Translations under genes and position numbers: made by a program
The notes under the pieces: generated by a model
The model's input: the letters and a program-made list of their open reading frames with translations, nothing else
Told to the model about the DNA's origin: nothing
Database searches by the model: none
Source of the DNA: Symbiodinium natans
Lineage: Eukaryota > Sar > Dinophyceae > Suessiales > Symbiodiniaceae
Reading direction: 5' to 3'
NCBI GenBank assembly: GCA_905221605.1
Contig: CAJNDS010002202.1
Coordinates: 1,178,379 to 1,242,378, forward strand
Length of the DNA: 64,000 nt
Part shown: positions 34,001-47,252 of the stretch, one piece after another
How the letters are laid out: each line of letters starts with the position of its first letter
Position numbering within the stretch: position 1 is the first letter of the stretch

Positions 34001-37000
34001 TTGGGATGTAGGGTTCAGGGTTCCAGGGTTTTAGGGTTTTAGGGTTTTAGGGTTTTAGGGTTTTAGGGTTCCAGGGTTTTAGGGTTTTAGGGTTCCAGGG
34101 TTTAAGGTTTTAGGGTTTTAGGGTTTTAGGGTTTTAGGGTTCCAGGGTTTTAGGGTTTTGGTCGGTGCCTGGCTTGGCTTTCGGGGGTTTGAGGTTTCTT
34201 GGGCTTTGGGGTTTGGGGTTTGGGGTTTGGGGTTTGGGGTTTAGGGTTTAGGGTTTAGGGTTTAGGGTTTAGGGTTTAGGGTTTAGGGTTTAGGGCTTTA
34301 GGATCTTGCAGGGTTTTGGGGCTTTAGGGTTTTGGGGTGCGGGGGTTAGGCGTTTTAGGAGTATTGGGTTTTGGGAGTGGGTTTGGGGTTAAGGGCTTGG
34401 AGGCTCAGGGTTTGGAGCTTGGGGTTGTTTCGGGTTCGGGGGTTGAGTGGTCAAAGCGCACACGGCGGTCAGGATGGAAATCACGGAAATCGCTGCTTGT
34501 TAAGGCATCTGCTTCTCGATTTTGTAGTCGTGGTGTCCAATCTAACCTGAGCTCCGCGGAAGCCATTTAAAATCAGACTTGCAGTAATTTCCATCAGGAA
34601 TGCGACGATGGGGAACTTCGTTGTGAGTAGACGCTTCATCACACAAGCGTTTCCCAGGTTGTCCGTGGCTGCCGAACACAGGATTGTACACAGCCCAAAG
34701 GCCCAAAACCCTGGAACCCTGAACCCTAAACCCTAAAACCTATAGGACCCTAAATCCTAGAGCCCTAGAACCCTAAACCCTAAACCCTAAACCCCAAAAC
34801 CCTCAAGCCCTAGAACCCTAGAACCCTAGAACCCTAGAACCCTGGAACCCTAGAACCCTAAACCCTAAACCCTAAACCCCGAACCCCCTAAAATGCCTGG
34901 TACATGGCGCCGCTGGGCGCCGAGAGCGCCGCAGAGCGGCCTTTGAGTGTGTCAGGGGACTGGAATTCCTAGACCCAAGAGATAGGGTTTAGGGTTGAGG
35001 GTTGAGGGTTTAGGGTTTAGGGATACAGCGTTTAGGATTTAGGGTTTCGGCTTTAGGGTTTAGGGTTTGGGGTTTAGGGTTTCGAGGGCTTAGGGTTGAG
35101 GATTATCAGGGTGCTGAGGCTTCGGGCTTAGGATCTCGGAGGTGCCCATGACAGCAGATCGACATGAATCGCCCTGGCAAGCCCTCTCCCAGAAAACCCG
35201 AAACCCGAAACCCGAAACCCTAAACCCGAAACCCTAAACCCTTAACCCTAAACCCTAAAACCCCCCCCCCCCCCCCCCCCAGAAACTTGCAGCCTTACGA
35301 AACTGTCCAAATGAAACCCTAAACCCTGCAGCCTAAACCCTAGACCCTAAACCCTAGACCCTAAACCCTAAACCCTAAACCCTAAACCCTAAACCCTAAA
35401 CCCTAAACCCTAAACCCTAAACCCTAAACCCTAAACCCAAACCCAAACCCAAGGGGGGCCGTTGTTGTTGATGTAGCCGCCGCTCGCCAGGCCGATGATG
35501 GGCGGATCCTCCGAACCCGAAGCTTAAACCCTCAGAGGCCCCTGAACCCTAAACCCTAAACCCTAAACCCTAAACCCTAAACCCTAAACCCTAAACCCTA
35601 AACCCTAAACCCTAAACCCTAACTTAAGAACCCAAAACCTACATTCTTGTAGGAAGAACCTCCTCGTGCTCAAAAATAGGCTTGGGGATGCTTAAGGCAA
35701 ACCCTGGGGCTTGTTGTGATTAGAGCTTGGGGGCTTAGGGTGTTCAGAACCCTAAACCCTAAACCCTAAACCCTAAACCCTAAACCCTAAACCCTAAACC
35801 CTAAAACCCTAAACCCTAAACCCTAAACCCTAAACCCTAAACCCTAAACCCTAAACCCTAAACCCTAAACCCTAAACCTAAACCCCAAGGTCCTCATCAA
35901 TGACCTTCTTGCCATCCACCTCCTGATGCGGAGACAAATCGACACGCAAACTTTAGGGTTTTGGGTTTAGGGTTTAGGGCCCTAAATCCCAAACCCTGGA
36001 AGAACCCGGTCAACGAGGGCTTAGGGTTGTAGGGCCCATGAATAGGGTCCTTAAGGAAGGGGGTTCATGGGGGGTTGGTATGTAGGGAACCTTGGGGAAG
36101 CCTAGGGAGTCTTAGGCAGTAGTGGAGTATGAGGGAACCTTGGGTTATAAATCCCCCTCCCTTAAGGACCTTTTACATGAAGGGGAGAGTACAGATGGAC
36201 ATTGGATCCCCTATCAGGATCTCCTTGCAAACTCGTCCTCAGAGACTTCAACTACACTAACCCCTAAACCCTAAACCCTAAACCCTACACCCAACAAACC
36301 CTGCCCACCCTCTGATATGAAAGGAGGTTTTATTCTTCAGGGGTTTCGGGCTTTGTAAACCCTAAACCCTAAACCCTACCGGCATTTTGGGATTTCAGAC
36401 TGGACTTGGCTGCACTAAGGAGGGTAGCTATACATTAAATTTTTAGCTGCCTTATTAAGAAACCCAAAAAGGCTAAAGATCTGAAGTTATAGTAAAGTAC
36501 CACAAAGCGGGTGTCTGCGACTGGGTTCCCGGTATCCTATGATGCAAAAGGCTGCCGCCTTGCTTCTTTGAGGGGGGAGAACCTATCCCCCCAATTTGGG
36601 GGAAGGCTTTGTAGGGCGTTAGCGTTGAGGCTTCTCGGGCTTGCGACGGGCTCAGGGCTTTTAGGGTGCTACCAGGCGTTCCCCCCCAAATATCGAAAAA
36701 AATAAGACACTACGAACTAAGGGGGCTTCAAGCCCTTAAGGAACCTGAAGGCTGCCCCCCCTAAAAAACTTGGCTGCACTTAGGAGGGTAGCTATAAATG
36801 AAATTTTTAGCTGCCTTCTTAAGAAACCCAGTAAACCCAAAAAGGCTAAAGATCTAAAGTTATAGTGAAGTACCACAAAGAAAACAAGCCCTGAACCCAA
36901 AACCCTAAAATCCTAACACTCCAAACCCTAAGACCCTACCACTCTAAACCCTAAAACCCTACAACCCTAAAAACCCTCAAACCCTCAAACCCCATAAAAC

Positions 37001-40000
37001 CCTACAACCCTAACCCTGGAGGGCTAGGGTTTTTGAGGTCCGTCCCCTAAACCCCTCACCAGCGCGCCTTCTTCAGCGGATTCACGTAGAGCCCTGTAAA
37101 GCCTTCTCCTGCAGGGTTTAGGGTTTAGGGTTTGTAGGGTGTGGTTTAGGGGTCAGGGTCTAGGGTTTACAGGGTGTTGAGGGTTTAGGGGTTTCTAGGG
37201 TTGAGGTCCAGGGTTTAGGGTTTACGGATCCTACGGACTCGCGCCCTAAATATAGCCATAGAGCCCCAGGAAGCCTGAAACCCCAATGCCCCACACCACA
37301 AAGCACCCAAACCCTAAAACCCTAAACCCTAAACCTAAACCCTTAAACCCTACCAGCCCTGGAACCTAGTAGCCGTAAGAACCTGAAAGCCCCCCTTCCG
37401 AATTATGAACGCCTGGCAAACCTTAAGCCCGAAAGCTCTAGGGCTTACATTCAGGGACCCACAACCCTACAGCCTAAGGCCTTAAACCCTAAACCCTAAA
37501 CTTTGCTCTGCACCCTAAATGCAGTTCTATTCAAGCCAAAGACTTAGGCAATCCGCTTGGGGCTGACAGCCTCGTCCGTCCGGCTATAGCGAGTCGATAA
37601 TGCTCTTCTCGGGGTGAGAGAAGGTGGTGGTGTAGGTCTGGTGCTGGTCGTCAAGGTACGCTTCGAGAAGAGCTTTTTGTGTCGCCCAACCTCCTCCGCC
37701 TGTCTTGAGGTGGGTGTGTCGTGCCGCACCTGATGTGATTCTTCCGAAAATGGTGTAGCCAACGCTGACCTTGTCGTCGGAGGGTCCGGCTTTTGCCTTG
37801 GTCACTTGGGGGGTTTAGGGTTTAGGGTTTAGGGTTTAGGGTTTAGGGTTTAGGGTTTAGGGTTTAGGGTTTAGGGTTTAGGGTTTAGGGTTTAGGGTTT
37901 AGGGTTTAGGGTTAGGGTAGGGTTTAGGGTTTAGGGTTTAGGGTTTAGGGTTTAGGGTTTAGGGTTTAGGGTTTAGGGTTTAGGGTTTAGGGTTTAGGGT
38001 TTAGGGTTTAGGGTTTAGGGTTTAGGGCGGGGGTTTAGCGTTGAATTGGGTTTGAGCGTCCCTGGACCTTAAGCAAAGGGCCCCTGACCTCGGATGTATC
38101 CGTCGGCATAGTTGTCGAAGCTGAGGCAGCCTGGGTTGGGCTGGGGTTTGGGGCTTAGGGTTTGGGGCTTAGGGCTTAGGGCTTAGGGCTTAGGGCTTAG
38201 GGCTTAGGGCTTAGGGCTTAGGGCTTAGGGCTTAGGGCTTAGGGCTTAGGGCTTAGGGCTTAGGGCTTAGGGCTTAGGGCTTAGGGCTTAGGGCTTAGGG
38301 CTTAGGGTTAGGGTTTAGGGCTTAGGCTTAGGGCTTAGGGCTTAGGGCTTAGGGCTTAGGGCTTAGGGCTTAGGGCTTAGGGCTTAGGGCTTAGGGCTTA
38401 GGGCTTAGGGCTTAGGGCTTAGGGCTTAGGGCTTAGGGCTTAGGGCTTAGGGCTTAGGGCTTAGGGCCTGGGGTTTAGGGTTTAGGGTTTAGGGTTTAGG
38501 GTTTAGGGTTTAGGGTTTAGGGTTTAGGGTTTAGGGTTTAGGGTTTAGGGTTTGGGGTTTAGGCTTTAGGGTTTAGGGCTTAGGGCTTAGGGCTTCGGGC
38601 TTGCGGCTGAGGGTGCCTTAGCGGGCCCGGTTTGGTACCTGAACCCTTGTGTATCCTATAAGAGAGACACGCCCGAAACCCTAAACCCTAAACCCTAAAC
38701 CCTGAACCCTAAACCCTAAACCCTACACCCTAAACCCCAAACCACGAAGTCTTTTGTGGAGATGAATCCGGGGACTGCTTCGCCCTCAGTGGCAGCTAGA
38801 AGGCCCTACACCCGAAACGCGAAGTGCTAACCCTAAACCCTAAACCCTAAACCCTAAACCCTAAACCCTAAACCCTAAACCCTAAACCCTAAACCCTAAA
38901 CCCTAAACCCTAAACCCTAAACCCTAACCCTAAACCCTAAACCCCAAAACCAAAACACCCTGAAACCAACGCCCAAGCTGCGAACCAAAAAACACCTAAA
39001 TCCTGTTATGAGGGTTTAGGGTGTAGGGTTTAGGGTTTAGGGTTTAGGGTTTAGGGTTTAGGGTTTAGGGTTTAGGGTTTAGGGTTTAGGGTTTAGGGTG
39101 TAAGGTTTAGGGTTTAGGGTTTGGGGTTTAGAGAGTCCGAGGCACGCCCCTTCTTGGACAGAAAGCCTGCCCAACTGAGCTGCCTGGCACACTTGGGAGT
39201 TTCGGGGCTTCCGTTTAGATTCTCAGGGTTTAGGGTTTAGGGTTTAGGGTTTAGGGTTTGGGGTTTGGGGCTTAGGGTCCAGGGTCTAGGGTCTAGGGCT
39301 TTAGTTTAAGGCTTAGGGTTTTAGGGCTTTAACGGCTTGAAGGGCTTTAAGGACTTAAGGGCTTTAAGGGCTTTAGGGCTGTAGGGTTTTTGGGCGCTAG
39401 GGGTTTGGGGTTCTGCACTTTGGGGTTTTGGGGCTTCAGGTCTGGGTTTTCGGGCTTACGGATCGAAGTCCCAGGCCATAAATCTCACACCCTCAACCCT
39501 AAACCCTACCTTAAGAACCCAAAAGCAAGTTTCTTTGTAGGCTCTTTTTAAAACCCCTATACGATTACTGGGTTCTTACGGTAAACCCGGCACCGCCAAG
39601 CCCGAACGCACAAGCCCATGCCCCCTAGACCTTCCAAGATCCCTTCAGAACACAAGAGTTTCAGGGTTTAGGGTCTAGGAGCAGAATATTGATATCGAAG
39701 CAGAATCCTTCGTCACCCAAGCATCTCTTCCACAATCGCGAAGAGTCGGCTCTTGCCTTTCTGTGCCTGCGCGACCTGGTATGACCAGTGCCATGAGAGG
39801 CGCGACCTTCTGGTTCCAGAGCCGGATGAGGGCACGGTTGCACAGCGCAGGCATGGTGCCAAGGAGCATCATCACTTCCAAAACCCGTTAATTAAGGAAT
39901 ATACCCTAATTCATAATAAGGATCCGTAGTATACATTAGGGTATATTCCTTAATTAAGGGGTTTTGGAAGATCTGTGTAGCCTTGACAAGTTGCAGTGTG

Positions 40001-43000
40001 TAGTCCCATCGCAGGTGACAGGTGCTCCTGCGCGGACAAGTTTTCATCTACCACGCGCCAGGGCGCGGACGCGGCAGGTCGGCAGAAGAAGAACTCTGAT
40101 CGGTCGTTGGGGCTATCCTGATCAGCAGGCAAGTGTCTTGGGCACAAATCGCAGCAGCCTAAAACTAAACGCTAAGCCCTAAACCCTAAGCCCTAACCCT
40201 AAACCCTAAACCCTTGAGAGGAACTTTGGCATCCCTTTCCGTCGTCCTTCGGCTGTCAACTGCAGAGATTTACAGCCTCAGGAAGCCCTAAACCCCAAAC
40301 CGCCGAAACTCCGAAACCCCAATCCCTAATCAATCCCAGCCAACCCATTAATCCCAGCCAACCCATATCCGGGGAAAAAATCGAACCCAAAACCCTAAAT
40401 CCTCAAACCAGCCAGGGTTAAACCTTTCGGGAGCTTCTGATACAATTGGACGGTCTTTTTTTTGGGAGCTTCTCAAGGCTAAGCCCTAAACCGTAAAACC
40501 CTGGACATCCCTGGACCCCCAGCCCTAGATCCTGAACCCTGCATGTGTAAACCTTACCCTTCAAGGGATTGTATAGACTACGGACACCTAATTCCCTCAT
40601 TCCCCACTAAGAATCCGTAATCCCTAAACCCTAAACCCTAAACCCTAAACCCTAAACCCTGAACCCTGAACCCTAAACCCTAAACCCTAAACCCTAAACC
40701 CTAAGAACCTCTAAGAACCCAAAAGGCCCAAGGCACAGCAGGCCCTGTGGGTGGACGTTGCAGTCCACGCCCAAGGCGACGGAGCCGATACACTGAGCCT
40801 GGGGCGTGGCAAGGTTGGGATTTGGGGTGTTTAGGGTTTAGGGTTTAGGGTTTAGGGCTTAGGGTTTAGGTTTAGGGTTTAGGGTTTAGGGTTTAGGGTT
40901 TAGGGTTTAGGGTTTAGGGTTTAGGGTTTAGGGTTTAGGGTTTAGGGTTTAGGGTTTAGGGTTTAGGGTTTAGGGTTTGGGGTTTAGGGTTTAGGGTTTA
41001 GGATGGTTTAGGGTGCGTTAGGGTGTGTGTGTGTGTGTGGAGGATATTGAGGGTGTGTTGAGGGTGACTAGCGGTGAGTTTCGGGTTTGGGGTTCAGGGT
41101 TTGGAGTTTGGGGGATCAGGGTTTCGGATGTTTGGGGGATTGGAGTTATTGGGGTTGGGGTTGGAAGGTTTAAGGTCGGGGGGGTTTTAGGGCTCAGCGA
41201 TTCCGGCTTCGGACTCAGTTTTAAGGTGTACAGGGCATAGGGATCAGGGCGCAGGGTTTGAGGGTGGGGTGGGGGCGAAACCCGAAACTCTAATCCCAAA
41301 CCTCGGAGCCCCTAATCGCTAAACCCGAAACCCTCCGGCCCTCTGTTCAGGGCCTGCCCGACTGGGACAGAATTGCGGTTGGGGATGTGGGACGAAATTG
41401 GGATTCCGGGTTTGTTACCCTAAACCCTAAACCCTGAACCCTAAACCCTGAACCCTAAACCCTACACCCTAAGCGCTTGACTGCTGAAACCCTTGCGCCG
41501 GCCTTGTCCGGCTGGATAGAATCCACGGCGAGGTTGAAGGCAATAAGCGACGCCGAGCCTGTTCTTACAAGTTCTTAACAGGAAAATGGGATCGGCACCC
41601 TATCATGCGAGACCTAAACCCTAAACCCTAAACCCTAAACCCTAAACCCTAAACCCTAAACCCTAAACCCTAAACCCTAAACCCTAAACCCTAAACCCTA
41701 AACCCTAAACCCTAAACCCTGGCACAAAACAAGCACCTTTTATCTTCAGGCTGGTGTCGCTCTGAACTGTCTGCCTGTGACCAAGCAAGCAGGGGCACTC
41801 ACATACGACTATATGTTTCAACTTTAAGGTTTAGGGTTTAGGGTTTAGGGTTTGGGGTTTAGGGTTTAGGGTTTAGGGTTTGGCGTTTAAGGTTGTGGGC
41901 GTAAAGTTAAGCACCAAGGGGGCGATGCGGAACCTGCGATGCCTCCTGAATTAGATTCGAATGCTTAAGGTTTAGGGTCTAGGGTCTAGGGTTTAGGGTT
42001 TAGGGTTTAGGGTTTAGGGTTTAGGGTTTAGGGTTTAGGGTTTAGGGTTTAGGGTTTAGGGGTTTAGGGTTTAGGGTCTAGGGTTTAGGGTTTAGGGTCT
42101 AGGGATTAGGTTTAGTGGAGCTTCGGCTTTGGGTGTAAGGCTCAGCCCCAGACGCCAAACCGCACACCCTGAATCCCTAAACCCTAAACCCTGAATCCTG
42201 GAGCCAGTACCCCAAAACCCCTCGGCCTAAACCCTGGGAGCCCGAAACCCCAGAACACCAGAGCCCGAAAGCCCTAAGCCATAGAGCCCTAAACCCCAAA
42301 CCCTAAACCCTAAACCCCAGACCTTTCACCCCAAACCCGAAACCCTAAACCCCAGACCTTTCACCCCAAACCCCATACCCCAAACCCCAAACCCTAAACC
42401 CTAAACCCTAAACCTCACATTCATGGGCCTTCGAGGTCGATGAAGAAGTTCGGGCCATGGATGCCTGGCTGTGGGGGTCCGAGGCCAAGTTCGAACTAGG
42501 GCTTAGGGTTTAGGGTTTAGGGTTTAGGGTTTAGGCTTTAGGGTTTAGGGTTTAGGGTTTAGGGTCTAGGGTTTAGGGTTTGGGGTTTAGGGGGGGTATT
42601 GCGGCTTTTGCGGCCTTTCTCGAAGTCGGGCAAACCAAGCATGTTTGACGTTGAAGTTAGGGCTGACGCCGGGGTCTTGTGGTCTAGCCAACACGGAAAT
42701 TGTCGTAGGGTTTAGGGGTTTAGGGTTTAGGGTTTAGGATTTAGGGTTTATATAGGGTTTAGGGTTACTACATGGGCGCCTGAATCATTGGAATAGGGTT
42801 TTGGGGGCTATTAAAGTAGAACTATGTAGGAATGATATGGGAATACTAGTAGCAATCTTTCCGACCCCTGTCGTAGTCGAGTTTCGCTGAGTACTTCTAT
42901 CCAAGAGGGAAACGGCACAACCCCTTCGCCGCGCGTGGGAATCCTATCCCCGAAAGCAGGCACGATAACCCTAAACCCTAAACCCTAAACCCTAAACCCT

Positions 43001-46000
43001 AAACCCCCGTTATACTGACTAACAGTCCTTCATAGGGGCAAGAGTGGGGGGGGGTACTACCATCAGTACTAAGGACTGCGAGAAAAAAGGGGGGAACATC
43101 CCAAGTTTAGGGTTTAGGGCTTAGGGTTGAGCAGCGGCTCCGAAGGCAAGTGACCCGAAGACTTTTAGGGTTTAGGGCTTAGGGTCTAGGGTTTGGGGTT
43201 TAGGGTTTAGGGTTTAGGGTTTAGGGTTTAGGGTTTAGGGTTTAGGGTTTAGGGCTTAGGGTTTAGGGTTTAGGGTTTAGGGTTTAGGGTTTAGGGTTTA
43301 GGGTTTAGGGTTTAGGGTTTAGGGTTGCTTTTCCTTGGGATTTCGGCACTGACATTTCAACAACGAGACAACCCGGGGCAAAAATCTCACGTCTAAGCGG
43401 CCAAACTTGGTTCTTAAGGTGGGAACACTGTCCGCAGAGAAACTCCCTAAACCCCCGGGCCTCCTAGAGCAAGTCAAAGCCAAAAGACTTCAATTGCAGT
43501 CCCTCGACCCTCAACCCCTAAACTCCAAAGCCTCTTCCCCAACAAAAACCCTCCGCAAATTAGAAGCAACAAAGCCTAATCGCAAGGTCCTAACGGCCTA
43601 AGCTCTGACCCCCAAACCCTACACCCCTAAACCCCTGACACCCCAACCCCTAAACCCTAAACCGCTAAGCCTCTTTGTGTTGAACAAATGCGAGCAGGGG
43701 TTGCCCATGCAGAAAGAGATTCGATTGGCCATGATGGCCGGGGAGTTGTTCCTGGGCGTTAAGGTTTAGGATTTAGGGTTGTGGGTTCAGGGTTTAGGGT
43801 TTAGGGTTTAGGGTTTAGGGTTTAGGGTTTAGGGTTTAGGGTTTAGGGTTTAGGGTTTAGGGTTTAGGGTTTGAGTTTAGGCTAAGGGGTTATGCTTTTC
43901 CTCGCACTTGAGGTTGAGGGTTCAGGGCTTTAAGTTTTTGCTTGGGCCTTTAGGACTCAGGGTTGTGAAAGTGTTCCTAATACCCTGAAAAACTGAAAAA
44001 GCACCTAAACCCTAAAACTCTGAACCTCCTGAAGGCCCCAAAACGACTCAAACTCGCCTTGAACCCGAAACTGCAAACCTCCTTAAACCCTGTACCTCCT
44101 TAAACACTAAACCCTGAGTCCTAAACCCTGAGTCTCCTTAAACCCTAGCCCCAGAACCTCCTTAAACCTCAACACTTCAGCAAAAAAAATACACCCCAAA
44201 CCCCAGACCACGAAGCCCAAATCTCTCTGTCCCCTAAGGCCCATAAACCTTTAGCGCCCCTTCGGCCCTAAACCCTAAACCCTAAACCCTAAACCCTAAA
44301 CCCTAAACCCTAAACCCTAAACCCTAAACCCTAAACCCTAAACCTAAACCCTAAACCCCTAAACCCTAAACCCTTGGGCCCCCTTGTAAGCGCTCCAACA
44401 CGGCCGAAGCTCGTGGATCCCAGGGCTCCGCCGCTGTCGTCCTGTGGGGGTTTGGGGTTTAGGGTGTCTTAGGGGTTTGGGGTGTAGGGTTTAGAAGTTT
44501 AGGGTTTAGGGTTTAGGGGTTTAGGGGTTTAGGGATTTAGGGCTTAGGGTTTAGTGTAGGGGTTTAGGGTTTGGGGTCTGGGGTTTAGGGGTTTAGGGTT
44601 TAGGGGTTGTGGGTTTAGGTGTTTAGGGTTTAGAGGTTTAGGGTCAACAGGGCTGAGGGCTTAGGTTCTTTGAGGCTTCACACCCCAACAATCGCCCTCA
44701 GCTCTGTGAACATCGTGGAGGTTTAAGCCCTAAACCCTAAACTCTAACCCTAAACCCCAGCCCTAAACCCAAAACCCTGAACTCCAGACTTTAACTCCGC
44801 ACTCCAGGACAACCTGAGGGCGTGAGTTGTTTAGGGTTTAGGGATTTAGTGTTCTGGGCGAGGATTTAGAGTAAAGCCCTAAACCCTAAACCCTAAACCC
44901 TAAACCCTAAACCCTAAACACCCAGCCCCGGAGCCTTGGGAATCGCGCTGAACTCGGGCATGCCGCCCGGGCCACCCATGAAGACACCGATGTTGGCCCT
45001 GGGACTGCTTGAGGTGTAGGGTTTAGGGTTTAGGGTTTAGGGTTTAGGGTTTAGGGTTTAGGGTTTAGGGTTTGGGGTTTGGGGTTTAGGGTTTGGGGTT
45101 TAGGGTTTGGGGTTTAGGGTTTAGGGTTTGGGGTTTAGGGAGTAATTAGGGTTTAGGGTTTAGAGTTTAGGGTAGGTTTAGGGTTTTAGGGTTTAGGGTC
45201 TACCGGGGTTCAGGGTTTAGAGTTGAGCGGGCTCTGTCGAATGCTGGGCTTCCAGTAGCTTTCGGCTTTAGGTCTTTAGGGTGTACAGCTTGAGGGGTTT
45301 CCCGGGTCTAAGGTTTAAGGGTTCTAGGGCTGTAGGGCTTCTAGGAGGCTTTAGGGCTTCTAGGGGCTTTGAGAGCTTTAGGCGTTTAGGAGCTTCTCCG
45401 TCGGCGTGGCCTCATGACCTTCTTCTCGTCCATGCCGGCGCTGAGGGTCGTCTCGTAGAAAACCTCAAGGGCCTGAACGGGTCTACTGCTGTTTGCGGGG
45501 TTTAGGGTTTAAGGTTTAGGGTTTGGGGTTTGGGGTTTGGGGTTTAGGTTTAGGGTTTACGGTTTAGGGTTTCGGGTTTAGGGTTTAGGGCTCAGCATCA
45601 GGATCTTACAGTTGAGAAGGTGAATCCAGATTCTGAGGGCTCAGCCATTCAGATTCGGGGGGATTTAGGATTTGGGGCTCAGGGCCTAGGGCTTATAAGC
45701 TTCAGAGCCCTAAACCCTAAAGCCTAAACCCCAAGGGCAGGGTCGTGAGAAGGCGAAACCCTAAACCCTAAACCCTAAACCGTAAACCCTAAACCCTAAA
45801 CCCTAAACCAAAAACCCTAAACCCTAAACCCTAAACCCTAAACCCTAAACCCTAAACCCTAAACCCTAAACCCTAAACCCTAAACCCTAAACCCTAAACC
45901 CTAAACCCTAAACCCTAAACCCTAACCCTAACCTAAACTCAAACCCCTTCCGAACAAAACCCTGAAGTTCTGAAGGCCCCTGAATGGATCCCCAAATCCC

Positions 46001-47217
46001 TGCCCCCCCATCTCCGCAAATCCCCACCGCGAAACCCGTGAATCACTAAAATCCTAAACGCATTAAACCCTAACCCCTAAACACCTTAAGCACCCCAAAC
46101 CCAAACTCCCAAACACCAAAAACCCCTAAACCCTTCAACCCTTCAACCCCCTAACCCAAAACCCTTAACCCCCAAACACCTAATCCCCAAGCACCCAATC
46201 CCCTAAACCCCTGAACGCTGAAGCCCCTAACCAAAAAACGAAAACCCCAAAACCCCAAACCCTAAACCCTAAACCACCCCAAATGCCCTAGACCCTCAAA
46301 CCCTAAACACCTTAATCCTGCACAAACAAAACCCGCCCCCCCCCCCCCCCCCCCCTCACCCCGCCCAAACACCTGAATCCCCAAGCGCCGAATCCCCCAA
46401 ACCCCCAAACGCTTAAACCCCCTAAAAAAGAAAAGGAAACAAAGACGAAAACCCAAAACCCAAAGACGAAAACCTCAAAACCCTGAACCCTAAACCCTGA
46501 ACCCTAAGCCCTAAACCCTAAACCCTAAACCCTAAACCCTGAACCCTGAACCCTGAACCCTAAACCCTAAACCCTAAACCCTAAACCCTAACCCGGTGAG
46601 GCACAAGGGTCGCAGGGGCCTGGCGCTGGTTGGGATCCATACCGCCCGCTTCGAGGTTGCTGATCCTTAGCTTCAGGGTTTAGGGGTTAGGGCTTGGGGT
46701 TTAGGGTTTAGGGTTTAGGGTTCAGCAGCTCCGGATCGAGCAGATTTACGGCTCGGATATAACACCCACCCACCCAGAAAATCCCATAACATTAAGAAAC
46801 TATAAAGTATCTTCATACAAAAGTTGGGGTGGTAACGTGCCTTGCCCACGAATTTTTGTGCCTTGCCCACGAATTTTTGTGCCTTGCCCACGAATTTTTG
46901 TGCCTTGCCCACGAATTTCGGTGCCTTGCCCACGAATTTTGGTGCCTTGCCCACGAATTTTGGTGCCTTGCCACCAAATTCACGTGCCCGAAAATTCGTG
47001 GGCAAGGCACAAAATTTCGTGGGCAAAGGCACAAAAAATTCGTGGGCAAGGCACATTTTGAGGCTTTAAGCCTTGCCCAAGGGCCCAAAACTCCGAAACG
47101 TGCCTTGCCCACGAATTTTTGGGGGGGTGAAAGGGGTGGGGGGCTGGGGTGGGGGGGCGGGGTGGGGGTGGGGAGGGGGGGTGGGGGGGAGGGGAGGGGG
47201 GGGGGGGGGGGGGGGGT

Positions 47218-47252
<35 letters not shown>

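Noticed and set aside
37584-37805. KS exon between exons 11 and 12
   Set aside because: A loose match to the N-x-D-G...Q region was considered, but exon 11 joins exon 12 in phase to give R-G-E-G exactly, and the real N-N-N-G strand is exon 14.
41503-41558. KS with the active-site Cys mutated to Gly
   Set aside because: The Gly appears only if the exon is read through its acceptor; splicing at AG restores Cys with exon 7.
43407-43601. Plus-strand gene of 64 codons
   Set aside because: Opposite to all recognised genes, low complexity, ends in heptamer-like DNA, no splice or family support.
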